Assembly (NCBI RefSeq): GCF_000220505.1
Contig: NZ_AFPJ01000038.1
Span: 1-43,436 of the forward strand
DNA from: Microbulbifer agarilyticus S89
GTDB taxonomy: Bacteria; Pseudomonadota; Gammaproteobacteria; Pseudomonadales; Cellvibrionaceae
Direction: 5' to 3'
Length of the DNA stretch: 43,436 nt
Position numbers and translations under genes: made by a program. The notes under the pieces were generated by a model that saw nothing but the letters and a program-made list of their open reading frames with translations, was not told the DNA's origin and ran no database searches. Shown here one piece after another: positions 25,200 through 34,109 of this stretch (positions are counted from its first letter, which is position 1; each line of letters starts with the position of its first letter).

Positions 25200-27431
25200 A
25201 TGTACCGAGTAAACACTCTGGCGCTGGCCGTTGCCTGTGCGCTGTCTTCTGCTGCCTACGCTCAAAACGACACTGACAAAAACGAAAACCTGGAACTGGT
25301 GAACGTCACCGTTTCTCCGCTGGCCAAGCCCGCCGATGTAGCCGCCGCGCCGGTCTCCATTCTCACCGGTGAAGAACTGCGCCAGCAGGCCGCCGGCACT
25401 CTGGGCCAGACCCTGACCAACCAGCTGGGCGTGGCCAATGCTTCCTTCGGTAGCGGCGTTGGCCTGCCGGTGATCCGTGGCCAGAGCGCTAACCGTGTGC
25501 GCGTGCTGAGCGACAACCTGGATGTATCCGACGCCTCCAACACCTCCTCTGACCACGCCGCCAGCATCGAGCCGCTGCTGGCCCAGCGCATTGAGATCCT
25601 GCGTGGCCCGGCAGCCCTGCGCTACGGCAGCGGCGCCATCGGCGGCGTCGTGAACGTGCTCGACGGCCGTATCCCCAGCGAAGTGCCCGAGGAAATGGAA
25701 GGTGCGTTTGAGCTGCGTCACGACAGTGGCAACAGCCAGGACGCCGGTGTGTTCCGCCTGAACGGCGGCGCGGGCCAGCTGGCCTGGTATCTGGACGGCG
25801 TGTATCGCGAGAATGGCAACACCCAGATCCCGGGCGAAGCCATCGTGCACCACGAAGAACATGAAGAGCACGAAGAACACGAAGGCGAAGAGCACGCGGA
25901 ACACGAAGAAGAGTTCAACACCGATGGCTTCGTGGGCAACACCAATGCCCGCGCCAGCAGCTACAGCGGTGGCCTGTCCTGGATCACCGACACCGGTTTT
26001 GTCGGCTTCTCCGTAAACCAGCTGGACAACAACTACGGTATCCCGCTGGGTGCCCACGAGCACCATCACCACGACGAAGAAGAGCATGAAGGTGAAGAGC
26101 TCGCCGAAGAGCATGAAGAACACGAAGAGGGCGCGGAGGCCGTACGCATCGCCCTGCAGCAGACCCGCTACGACCTGAAGGGCGAGCACCGCTTCAACAG
26201 CGAATACTGGGAGAAGCTGAGCGTGCGCCTGGGCTACAACGACTACGAGCACGTTGAGCTGGAAGAAGACGTAGAGGGCACCCGCTTCACCAACAAGGCC
26301 TGGGAAAGCCGCGTGGAAATCACCCACGACAACGGTGGCCTGTGGCGCGGTGCTTACGGCCTGCAGCTGAGCGACAAAGACTTTGCTGCGGTGGGTGACG
26401 AAGCATTCGTACAGCCGAGCAATACCACCAGCGTTGGCGTGTTCACCATGAAGGAACGCACCTGGGGTGACTGGCACCTGGACCTGGGCGGCCGCCTGGA
26501 GCAGGTCACCATCGACCCGCAGGAAGGTGCATCCCAGGACTTCAACCTGCTGGGTCTGAGCGGCACCCTGCAGTACTTCCTGGCCGAGCACCAGCACCTG
26601 AGCTTTGGCCTGACCCACGCCGAGCGCGCGCCGGTAGCCGAAGAACTGTTTGCCGATGGTGAGCACCTGGCGGAAGCACGCTACCTGGAGGGTGAGGAAG
26701 ACCTCGACAAAGAGAACTCTTTCAACCTGGAGCTGGGTTACCACCACCACAACGAAGGCGGTACTGGCTGGCACGCACTGCAGGTTGAAGCCAACCTGTT
26801 CTACAACCGCGTCAATGATTACATCTACGCCGCCAACTCCGGTGAATTCTTCGAAGAAGAGCACATGGAAGAAGAGCACATGGGCGAGGAACATGAAGAG
26901 CACGAAGAGGAAGGCCTGGCTATCTACAGCTACACCAACCGCGACGCGGTCTTCTATGGTGCTGAAGCTTCTGTGCGCTACCCCTTCGCTGGTGGTCACT
27001 ACGTAGAACTCTTCGGTGACAGCGTGCGCGCCAGCTTCGAGAGCGACCTCGAACTGCACCACGATGAAGAGGAAGAAGAAGGCCACGAGCACGAAGAGAT
27101 GATCGACAACAGCCGTGCCGTGCCGCGCATGCCGCCGCTGCGTGTAGGCCTGGCCTTTGGTGGCAACTACGACCAGTGGAACTGGCAGCTGCGTACCACC
27201 AAAGCATCTGCACAGGAACGCGCCGGTGCTTTTGAAGAGGGCACCGAGGGTTACACCCGCATGGACCTGACCGCGCGCTACAACCTGAACATCGGCGGCA
27301 ACAACGCCGTACTGTTCGCCAGCGCCCGCAACCTGCTGGACGAAGAAATTCGCCAGTCTACTTCTTTGCTGCGCGACTTCGCTCCAGAAGCCGGCCGCAG
27401 TGTAGAAGCAGGCGTACGCTTCCAGTTCTAA
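25200..27431 (+). CDS. ZnuD-like TonB-dependent receptor with His/Glu-rich stretches
   Basis: A 743-residue outer-membrane receptor: signal peptide (SSAAYA|QND), TonB box-like LELVNVTVSP, plug domain (GLPVIRGQSANRVRVL, RIEILRGPAALRYGSGAIGGVVNV) and a barrel ending VEAGVRFQF. Four stretches are packed with His, Glu and Asp: about residues 217-240, 285-312, 551-573 and 619-635 (for example HHEEHEEHEEHEGEEH). Similar His-rich loops occur in ZnuD, the neisserial zinc receptor. Zinc or another divalent metal is therefore the likely ligand, but this is inference. A small exported His-rich protein is encoded just upstream. No clear Zur-type operator was found. Confidence 0.88.
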   Translation: MYRVNTLALAVACALSSAAYAQNDTDKNENLELVNVTVSPLAKPADVAAAPVSILTGEELRQQAAGTLGQTLTNQLGVANASFGSGVGLPVIRGQSANRVRVLSDNLDVSDASNTSSDHAASIEPLLAQRIEILRGPAALRYGSGAIGGVVNVLDGRIPSEVPEEMEGAFELRHDSGNSQDAGVFRLNGGAGQLAWYLDGVYRENGNTQIPGEAIVHHEEHEEHEEHEGEEHAEHEEEFNTDGFVGNTNARASSYSGGLSWITDTGFVGFSVNQLDNNYGIPLGAHEHHHHDEEEHEGEELAEEHEEHEEGAEAVRIALQQTRYDLKGEHRFNSEYWEKLSVRLGYNDYEHVELEEDVEGTRFTNKAWESRVEITHDNGGLWRGAYGLQLSDKDFAAVGDEAFVQPSNTTSVGVFTMKERTWGDWHLDLGGRLEQVTIDPQEGASQDFNLLGLSGTLQYFLAEHQHLSFGLTHAERAPVAEELFADGEHLAEARYLEGEEDLDKENSFNLELGYHHHNEGGTGWHALQVEANLFYNRVNDYIYAANSGEFFEEEHMEEEHMGEEHEEHEEEGLAIYSYTNRDAVFYGAEASVRYPFAGGHYVELFGDSVRASFESDLELHHDEEEEEGHEHEEMIDNSRAVPRMPPLRVGLAFGGNYDQWNWQLRTTKASAQERAGAFEEGTEGYTRMDLTARYNLNIGGNNAVLFASARNLLDEEIRQSTSLLRDFAPEAGRSVEAGVRFQF

Positions 27432-27491
27432 GCGCATGTTCGCTGAGGCACCCGCCTCCGCGTTACAAACGCCTATTTAAAGCGGCAATCG

Positions 27492-27527
27492 AAAGCGGCA
27501 ATCGATTTATTCGGTTGCCGCTTTTTT
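27492..27527 (+). terminator. Terminator of the ZnuD-like receptor gene
   Basis: A 14-bp stem AAAGCGGCAATCGA / TCGGTTGCCGCTTT (one G:U pair) with TTTAT loop, followed by more T. The 5' arm is duplicated immediately upstream (27479-27491). Confidence 0.9.
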
Positions 27528-27730
27528 GTTTCTAATGTTTCTGCTGTATCTGCCATTGCTGTGGTTTCGGTGGTTTATGTGCTTTCTTACCCACATTCTT
27601 TAAGACCACCGAGCCACAACCGGTTTCATTTCTGATCAGCAATTGCTTCAATAGCGATTCTTGCGATGCGCATATACCAATACGCGCACCGCACCCCTCT
27701 CGCCTATTTCAGAATGAAGGATGCCTCTGT

Positions 27731-29866
27731 ATGGCCTGGATTAAACGCGGACTTATCACCCTCGTTGTTCTCTTTGCACTCTTTGCCGGTGCTGTCGCCT
27801 GGTTCCTCTCTGGCCTCGATGCCAACCAGTACAAACCCAAGATCGTGCAGCTGGCTGCCGACCAAGGGGTGTCTCTGACACTGGATGGCGATATCGGCTG
27901 GCAGCTGTGGCCAAATATTGCGCTCAAACTGGAAGGGGTGAAAGTTGCGCCGCTGGCGCAGCCCAGTGAATCCCTGTTGCAGGCGGACAAGGTCGCCGTT
28001 GGCGTCGGCCTGATGCCACTGCTGAGCAAGCGTATCGAGGCTCAGGAAATTGTATTGCTGGCACCGCAGGTCGCCCTTACCGTCGACGAGAACGGCAAGG
28101 GCAACTGGGAACTGATTACCGATGCTATGGAGGCCAAAGCGCAGCAGGATGCCAAGCAGCAGCGGGAAACGCCACCCACCCTCGACATTCCCCAGCAAGA
28201 AGCCACACCCAGCGCGGGACTGGAGCTCGCGCTGCAGGAGCTGCGCCTGGAAGATGGAGTACTGCGCTACACCGATAAACAAAGTGGCAGCGAATATTCC
28301 ATCAGTAAGTTAAATGTTACCGCCGATAATCTGGTGCCCGGCGGTAAACCCGGTGATGTGCAGGTGAGCGCCAAACTTGCCGGCAGTGACTTTCCAGAGC
28401 CGGTGGACCTGAATATTCGCAGCAGCCTCGCGATCGACGAGGGGCTGAATGGCCTGCGCCTGCAGCCGGCCACCATTAAGCTCACCAGCGGCGACAATGC
28501 CAGTGCAGAAGTGTACCTGCGCGGTAACGTGCGCCGCGCCAAAGCCGATGCGCCCTGGCAGATCCAGCTGAACCTGAAAGTGGATGTGGAGCCGGTCTCC
28601 GGTTGGCTGGCCGCCGTAGGCAGCAGTTACAAGCCACAAAGCACCAGTGCGCTGCAGAAGCTCAAAATCGATACGGACGTGAGCGGCAGCGACCGCCAGA
28701 TGAACATGCAACCGCTGGAACTGGTGCTGGATGCGCATACCTTTACCGGCAGCGCCAGTTATCAGGCCGCTCTTGATAACAGCAAAGGGGCAAACGGAGC
28801 CAAGGGTGTACCCAGTGTTTCGCTGAGCCTGAAGGGCGGTGAGCTGAACGTGGACGACTACCTGCCACCGCCGGTTGCCACACCGGAGCAGGATGAGCTC
28901 AGTGCGGATATTGCCGCAGCCAAGCCGGTACCTCTGCCACTGGAAGCCATGCGCGGCTTTAACGCCAAGCTGGACCTGACACTCGACAAGCTGCATGCGC
29001 TGGATTTCGACATCGACAAGCCCGAGCTCGCCGTCAATGTGCAAAACGGCCTCTACCAGCTGAACAAACTGGCGGCCGGTGTCTACGGCGGCACCCTGAA
29101 CAGCACCGGCGTTTTCAATGCCCGCGGCAGCTCTGCACGCGGTGAACTGAGCGGTGGCCTGAGCGGGGTGGAAATTTCCAAGGTGCAGGAAGCCCTGTTC
29201 GCCAGCGATGAACCGCAGGCCGCCGACCAGAACAAAGTCACCCTGTCCGGCAAGACCGACCTCACCTGGGTAGGCCAGACCACTGGCGCAGACACCCAGG
29301 CGCTGCAAAAAAACCTGCGCGCGGCGGTGCAGCTCAATGCACAGGAACTGGCACTGGCCCCGTTCAATCTGGAGAAGGGCATGTGCCAGCTGGTGAGCTA
29401 CGCAGAGAAAACGCCAATGCCGGAGCGCGAGTGGCCCGCCCAAACGCGTATGCAGGACCTGCGCGCCAGCGTTAACCTGGACGGCGACGTGGCCAAGGTA
29501 GACGGAATCAACGCAGGGATTGAGAACATCGCGCTGAGCGGTGATGGCACCATCAACCTGCAACAGCAGAATTTTGACTTCGCCCTGGGCCTGGCACTGG
29601 TGGGTGAAAAAACCTCCGGCAATGGCTGTTCCGTGCAGAATTCGCGCTGGCGCAACCGCCCACTGCCGCTGCGCTGCAAGGCGAAGTTTTCCGAGGCCGG
29701 CGCCACCACCTGCAAACCGGATAGCCGCCGCCTGGACGACCTGATTCGCGAGGAACTGAAGTACAAGGCGCAAAAGAAGTACGGCGACCAGCTGGAAGAG
29801 AAAACTGACAAGCTGCGCGACAAACTGAAAGACCGCTTCAAGGGTTTGTTTAATCGCGGCGAGTAA
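27731..29866 (+). CDS. AsmA-family envelope protein
   Basis: A 711-residue protein anchored by an N-terminal membrane helix (residues about 7-27), with a large periplasmic part. Its start GLITLVVLFALFAGAVAWFLSGLDANQYKPKIVQLAADQGVSLTLDGDIGWQLWPNIALKLEGVKV matches the AsmA N-terminal domain, and the C-terminal part (LNAQELALAPFNLEKGMCQLVSY, DGTINLQQQNFDFALGLAL) matches AsmA_2. AsmA-like proteins belong to the bridge-like lipid transfer group and affect outer-membrane lipid and protein homeostasis. The tail is Lys-rich. It is a single gene between two terminators. Confidence 0.9.
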   Translation: MAWIKRGLITLVVLFALFAGAVAWFLSGLDANQYKPKIVQLAADQGVSLTLDGDIGWQLWPNIALKLEGVKVAPLAQPSESLLQADKVAVGVGLMPLLSKRIEAQEIVLLAPQVALTVDENGKGNWELITDAMEAKAQQDAKQQRETPPTLDIPQQEATPSAGLELALQELRLEDGVLRYTDKQSGSEYSISKLNVTADNLVPGGKPGDVQVSAKLAGSDFPEPVDLNIRSSLAIDEGLNGLRLQPATIKLTSGDNASAEVYLRGNVRRAKADAPWQIQLNLKVDVEPVSGWLAAVGSSYKPQSTSALQKLKIDTDVSGSDRQMNMQPLELVLDAHTFTGSASYQAALDNSKGANGAKGVPSVSLSLKGGELNVDDYLPPPVATPEQDELSADIAAAKPVPLPLEAMRGFNAKLDLTLDKLHALDFDIDKPELAVNVQNGLYQLNKLAAGVYGGTLNSTGVFNARGSSARGELSGGLSGVEISKVQEALFASDEPQAADQNKVTLSGKTDLTWVGQTTGADTQALQKNLRAAVQLNAQELALAPFNLEKGMCQLVSYAEKTPMPEREWPAQTRMQDLRASVNLDGDVAKVDGINAGIENIALSGDGTINLQQQNFDFALGLALVGEKTSGNGCSVQNSRWRNRPLPLRCKAKFSEAGATTCKPDSRRLDDLIREELKYKAQKKYGDQLEEKTDKLRDKLKDRFKGLFNRGE

Positions 29867-29891
29867 AGTCCGAGGTAGATGATCGAAACCA

Positions 29892-29918
29892 AAAACGGGG
29901 CCAGCGGCCCCGTTTTTT
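29892..29918. terminator. Bidirectional terminator between AsmA-like gene and phosphotransferase gene
   Basis: An 11-bp perfect stem AAAACGGGGCC-AGC-GGCCCCGTTTT with flanking A and T runs. It separates two convergent genes and should stop transcripts from both sides. Confidence 0.92.
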
Positions 29919-29957
29919 ATTCATCGTTTTGACTAACTTCCTTGTGACAAATTCCCT

Positions 29958-31004
29958 TTACTGGCCGTCTCGCTGAATAATATCCAGCGCCATCATTGCC
30001 AGCGGTTCCACAAAAGCACCGACCTTGGCCGCTTCCTTACTGGACGCATTGCCACTCTGTGCGCGCTTCGCCACGCCCTGGGCAATGGCCGCCAAGCGGA
30101 AGAAGCTGAATGCGAGGTAGTAGGTCCAGTGTTCGATACGCTCGATGCCCATGCGCGCGCAGTACATCGCCACATACTCCTGTTCGTCCGGAATACCCAG
30201 CGCCGCGCGGTCCACCCCCATCAAGCCCGAGATACTGCCGGTACCACCGGGCATACGCAGCTGCATGCACTGGTAGGCAAGATCGGCAAATGGGTGGCCC
30301 AGGGTGGATAACTCCCAATCCAGCACCGCAATGACGTTCGGTTCCTTTGGCGCGAACACCATATTGTCGAGACGGTAATCCCCGTGCACCAGTGACACGC
30401 GGCCATCGTCTGCTGGTTGCGCCTCGCCCAGCCAGCCAATCAGCTTCTCCATAGCATCAATTTTATTGATCTCGGATGCACGATACTGACTGCACCAACG
30501 ATCGTACTGGCGAGCAAAATAATTACCCGGTTTGCCGTAGTCCGACAGCCCCACCGCGGCCACATCCACGCTGTGCAACTCCGCCAGTACCTGGTTCATT
30601 TCCCGGTACATAGCGCTGCGTGCAGTGTTATCCACCTCCGGTATCTGGGCATCCCAGAAGATGCGCCCGTCCATATATGACATCACGTAAAACATGGAGC
30701 CGATCACATCGCGGTCTTCACACAGGTGCACAACTTCTGGCACCGGTACATTGGTGTCCGCGAGGGCCCGAATCACCCGGTATTCCCGGTCCACCGCATG
30801 CGCACTTTTTAACAGTTTGCCCGGGGGCTGACGGCGCAGTACATAGGTGCGGTCCGGCGTCTCGAGTTTGAAAGTGGGATTCGACTGGCCACCAGAGAAC
30901 TTGGTTGCGGTTATCGGGCCGCGAAAGCCAACAATATGTTCGGCAAAATATTCTGCCAGCAAGGCTTCGTCCAGCTGGTCAACGGCTTGATTTAATTCAC
31001 TCAC
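29958..31004 (-). CDS. APH-type phosphotransferase (ACAD10/11 kinase-like)
   Basis: A 348-residue kinase-fold protein. It has FSGGQSNPTFKL as the nucleotide loop, YVLRRQPPGKLL with the ATP lysine/arginine region, the Brenner motif LVHGDYRLDNMVF (catalytic Asp) and the metal-binding IAVLDWELSTLGHP. It resembles the kinase half of ACAD10/ACAD11, which phosphorylates 4-hydroxyacyl-CoA so that it can enter beta-oxidation. The adjacent acyl-CoA dehydrogenase gene makes that role plausible. The start is GTG at 31002-31004 with GGAG 8 bp upstream. It is last in the three-gene operon. Confidence 0.88.
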   Translation of the reverse strand: MSELNQAVDQLDEALLAEYFAEHIVGFRGPITATKFSGGQSNPTFKLETPDRTYVLRRQPPGKLLKSAHAVDREYRVIRALADTNVPVPEVVHLCEDRDVIGSMFYVMSYMDGRIFWDAQIPEVDNTARSAMYREMNQVLAELHSVDVAAVGLSDYGKPGNYFARQYDRWCSQYRASEINKIDAMEKLIGWLGEAQPADDGRVSLVHGDYRLDNMVFAPKEPNVIAVLDWELSTLGHPFADLAYQCMQLRMPGGTGSISGLMGVDRAALGIPDEQEYVAMYCARMGIERIEHWTYYLAFSFFRLAAIAQGVAKRAQSGNASSKEAAKVGAFVEPLAMMALDIIQRDGQ

Positions 31005-31047
31005 ACTATTCTCTCCGTTTTACTGGCTCTGGGTTAGTGGCTCTGAG

Positions 31048-32253
31048 TTAGTGGCCATAAGCGGCAGCAATACCGCGCCCCAACTGCATCATGTGTACCT
31101 CGTCCGGGCCATCGGCGAGGCGGATAATCCGCGCATAGGCATATCCCCGTGCGAGGAAGAAGTCCTGCCCCAGGCCAGCAGCGCCGTGAATCTGAATCGC
31201 GCGGTCGAGCACATTGCAGGCCATTTGCGGGGCGACGATTTTGATCATCGCGATCAGGTCCTTCGCCCCCTTGTTGCCCACCTTGTCCATGCGATCGGCC
31301 GCCTTGAGAGTAAGCAGGCGTGCCTGCTCGATCTCGCACTGGCTTTTTGCCAGCACTTCGCGCACACCGCCGTGCCGAGCCATTGCGCGGCCAAACACCT
31401 CGCGCTCGCTGGCCCGCTTGGCCATGGTCTCCAGTGCGCGCTGTGCCACGCCAATCAGACGCATGCAGTGATGAATACGGCCCGGCCCCAAGCGTCCCTG
31501 AGCAATTTCAAATCCGCGCCCTTCACCCAGCAGCATATTGGTAGCCGGCACGCGCACATTATTGAAGATGATTTCCGCATGACCTTCCGGCGCGTCGTCA
31601 AAGCCAAACACCTGCATGGGGCGAATTACTTCCACCCCTGGCGTATCCATCGGCACCAGGATCATGGACTGCTGGCGATAACGGTCCGGGTTGTCCGCGT
31701 CGGTTTTGCCCATCACGATCAGGATTTTGCAGTGCTGGTTGGACGCACCACTGATATAAAACTTGTGGCCATTGATGATGTAGTCATCGCCATCGCGCAC
31801 GATCGAGGTTTCGATATTGGTGGCATCGCTGGAAGCAACTTTGGGCTCGGTCATGGCGAACGCCGAGCGGATATCGCCATTTAATAGCGGCACCAACCAC
31901 TGGGCTTTTTGCTCATCGGTTCCGTAACGTGCGAGCACTTCCATATTGCCGGTATCCGGCGCACTGCAGTTAAACGCTTCCGAGGCGATCAGTGAGCGCC
32001 CCATCAATTCCGCCAGCGGTGCATATTCCAGATTGGAAAGGCCCGCGCCGTGTTCGGACTCCGGTAAAAACAGATTCCACAACTCGGCGGCCTTGGCTTT
32101 CTTTTTCAGTTCCTGCATCACCGGCGGCGTATCCCAGCGGTTTTCCTGCACCTGTTGTTCGTACAGTGCTTCCGCCGGGTAGATGTGCTCTTCCATAAAC
32201 TGCTGCACGCGCGCCTGCAGCCCTTTTACCTTGTCGGAATAATCAAAGTCCAT
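31048..32253 (-). CDS. Acyl-CoA dehydrogenase (ACAD10/11-like)
   Basis: A 401-residue FAD flavoenzyme that forms the 2,3-double bond of acyl-CoA. The signature [25 protein letters not shown] contacts FAD and substrate, followed by [14 protein letters not shown]; the C-terminal helical domain has RDLIAMIK-type and [23 protein letters not shown] blocks. It resembles the dehydrogenase half of ACAD10/11. The neighbouring APH-type kinase and histidine phosphatase suggest use of hydroxylated or unusual fatty acids. Spacing is 16 bp to the upstream gene and 43 bp to the downstream gene, so co-transcription is likely. Confidence 0.93.
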   Translation of the reverse strand: MDFDYSDKVKGLQARVQQFMEEHIYPAEALYEQQVQENRWDTPPVMQELKKKAKAAELWNLFLPESEHGAGLSNLEYAPLAELMGRSLIASEAFNCSAPDTGNMEVLARYGTDEQKAQWLVPLLNGDIRSAFAMTEPKVASSDATNIETSIVRDGDDYIINGHKFYISGASNQHCKILIVMGKTDADNPDRYRQQSMILVPMDTPGVEVIRPMQVFGFDDAPEGHAEIIFNNVRVPATNMLLGEGRGFEIAQGRLGPGRIHHCMRLIGVAQRALETMAKRASEREVFGRAMARHGGVREVLAKSQCEIEQARLLTLKAADRMDKVGNKGAKDLIAMIKIVAPQMACNVLDRAIQIHGAAGLGQDFFLARGYAYARIIRLADGPDEVHMMQLGRGIAAAYGH

Positions 32254-32269
32254 GGTGCGTCGCCTCGTA

Positions 32270-32965
32270 TTATGCGTAAGTTATGGCGTCCTGGCGCTCA
32301 GGGTGCTCCAGGTGCGGTGTGTGGTTGAAGGAGTGCAGGCTGACCGATTCGCGGCCACGCTGGGCCTGAAAGAAAAAGCGGCTAAGGGAGGTATTGCGAG
32401 TCTGCATGTTGAGCTTCACCACGGTTTGCGCGGGTGCACTCAACACCAGCCGGGTGAGCATGGAAATGGTGCCACCGGAGCTGACTACCAGGGTGCGTCC
32501 CTCGCCCTCGGCAATAATATCCAGGCCCCGCTGCACGCGTTGCTCAAACGCGGCCCAGCTTTCCTCAACCTGGATCTCGCCGTCGATCCACGCGTGCATC
32601 GCGTCCTTTAACACGCGGAAAAACACACGGGCATCGGCACCGTCCTGCGGGCGCCGCTCCGGGTGCTTGTGAATAAAGGCGCCCATCACCTGCTTGAACT
32701 GGAATTCGTCCAGCTCGGGGAAGCTTTCCACTGCCGGCGTGTGCTGACCCTCGTCTGGCCCACCTTGCATGCCTACACAGATGGCCTCGGCGGTTTGCCG
32801 GTGGCGCAGCAGATCACCACACAGGATGCGGTCGAAGCGGGTGCCCTGGCGGCGAAAGTGCTCGCCCAGCCAGCGGGATTGCTGCTCTCCCAGCGCCGAC
32901 AACTGGTCATAGTTGTCGCTACCCAGCGACGCCTGTCCGTGCCGCACGGTAAAAAATTCTGCCAC
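32270..32965 (-). CDS. Histidine phosphatase family protein
   Basis: A 231-residue member of the phosphoglycerate mutase-like superfamily. [12 protein letters not shown] holds the catalytic [14 protein letters not shown] and a later [12 protein letters not shown] complete the fold, with Ser in place of the usual second catalytic His (VVSSGGT rather than VSHGG). The GTG at 32963-32965 is chosen because GGAGG lies 5 bp upstream, against an ATG at 33010. It is the first gene of the operon with the acyl-CoA dehydrogenase and kinase, and divergent from a LysR regulator. A role in removing the phosphate added by the kinase is possible but unproved. Confidence 0.85.
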   Translation of the reverse strand: MAEFFTVRHGQASLGSDNYDQLSALGEQQSRWLGEHFRRQGTRFDRILCGDLLRHRQTAEAICVGMQGGPDEGQHTPAVESFPELDEFQFKQVMGAFIHKHPERRPQDGADARVFFRVLKDAMHAWIDGEIQVEESWAAFEQRVQRGLDIIAEGEGRTLVVSSGGTISMLTRLVLSAPAQTVVKLNMQTRNTSLSRFFFQAQRGRESVSLHSFNHTPHLEHPERQDAITYA

Positions 32966-33021
32966 CGGAACCTCCAGTCGCCCGTCAATCGATGAATGCC
33001 ATTGACGCAATGTAGCGCAGG

Positions 33022-33040
33022 GATTTTAATCATTAAAATC
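33022..33040. promoter_or_regulatory. Candidate LysR operator palindrome
   Basis: A perfect palindrome GATTTTAAT-C-ATTAAAATC in the 147-bp region between the divergent LysR gene and acyl catabolic operon. AT-rich dyads in this position are typical LysR binding sites. Confidence 0.55.
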
Positions 33041-33112
33041 AATTGTTCTGATAAGCCGACATTCACATCGGTTATAGACGGGGCATACACCACCAGCGCA
33101 CGTACACGAGAT

Positions 33113-34015
33113 ATGAACCCTCACCGCATCGACCTGAACCTGTTCGTGGTGATCGACACCATCTACCGCGAACGTAACCTGACCCGCGCCGCGGAGCAGC
33201 TGCACCTCACCCAGCCAGCGGTGAGCAACGCCCTCGGCCGCGCCCGTGAGGCACTGAACGACGAGCTGTTTGTTCGCACCCCGCAGGGCATGCAGCCCAC
33301 CGTCTTTACCGAGGCCATCATCGCGCAGGTAAAGAGCGGGCTGCAGCAGCTGCACCAGAGTGCCACCTCCAATGTGACCTTCGACCCGGCCAGTGCGGAG
33401 AAAACCATCCGCCTGAGCATGAACGACCTTACCGAGACCATGCTGTTGCCGGCCCTAGTAGAGCGCCTGCAGCAGGCCGCACCGAATATGCAGGTAGAGT
33501 CCTACAATGTGCCGCGCGAGCAGCTGGAACGGGAGCTGGCCAGCCACAGCCTCGACTTCGCCATCGACGTACCCATCATGGGCAATACCCAGTTGCAGCA
33601 GCACCCGCTGGGCAAGGACCACTTCGTGTGCATGCTGCGCCGTGACCACCCCCAGGTAAGCGGCGCCCTGACCCTGGACGACTACCTGGCACTACAACAT
33701 ATCCACATTTCCAGCCGGCGCTCCGGTCCGGGGCTGGTGGACCTGCAACTGAACAAGCTCGGCCGCCGCCGCAAAATCACCCTGCGCGCCCAGCACTACC
33801 GCATTGCGCCGATGATCGTGGAGGCGTCCAACCTCGCCCTCAGCGCCCCCAGCAGCTTTGCCAGCCGCTACAACGTGGACTGCTTTGACCTGCCCTTCCC
33901 GGTACCCAAGATCGAATCCTGTTTGCTGTGGCACAAAAATGCGGAGCAGGACCCGGCACACCAGTGGCTGCGGGATTTGATTATCGAAACGCTCTCTGCG
34001 GGGTCGGCAAGCTGA
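33113..34015 (+). CDS. LysR-family transcriptional regulator
   Basis: A 300-residue regulator. The N-terminal winged HTH reads IDLNLFVVIDTIYRERNLTRAAEQLHLTQPAVSNALGRAREAL, followed by a substrate-binding domain (about residues 90-300). The wording is that of the NodD/PcpR-like subgroup. The ATG at 33113 is chosen as the family-typical start (MNPHRIDLNLF); an upstream in-frame start at 32996 would add 39 unlikely residues. Divergent from the histidine phosphatase/acyl-CoA dehydrogenase/kinase operon, it is the probable regulator of that operon and of itself. Confidence 0.92.
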   Translation: MNPHRIDLNLFVVIDTIYRERNLTRAAEQLHLTQPAVSNALGRAREALNDELFVRTPQGMQPTVFTEAIIAQVKSGLQQLHQSATSNVTFDPASAEKTIRLSMNDLTETMLLPALVERLQQAAPNMQVESYNVPREQLERELASHSLDFAIDVPIMGNTQLQQHPLGKDHFVCMLRRDHPQVSGALTLDDYLALQHIHISSRRSGPGLVDLQLNKLGRRRKITLRAQHYRIAPMIVEASNLALSAPSSFASRYNVDCFDLPFPVPKIESCLLWHKNAEQDPAHQWLRDLIIETLSAGSAS

Positions 34016-34109
34016 CTGGTCGCCCCTCCAAATACCTCTGGTACCCTTTACCTTTGATACACTCCACCACAGATACAAAGCCCCATCTGCAGTAGCCCAA
34101 GACACCGCC

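Noticed and set aside
25140-27437. A 765-residue minus-strand frame opposite the ZnuD-like receptor
   Set aside because: It is the mirror of the GAA/CAC-rich codons of the receptor. It has no start signals and its valine/phenylalanine-rich stretches are artefacts of the His/Glu codons.
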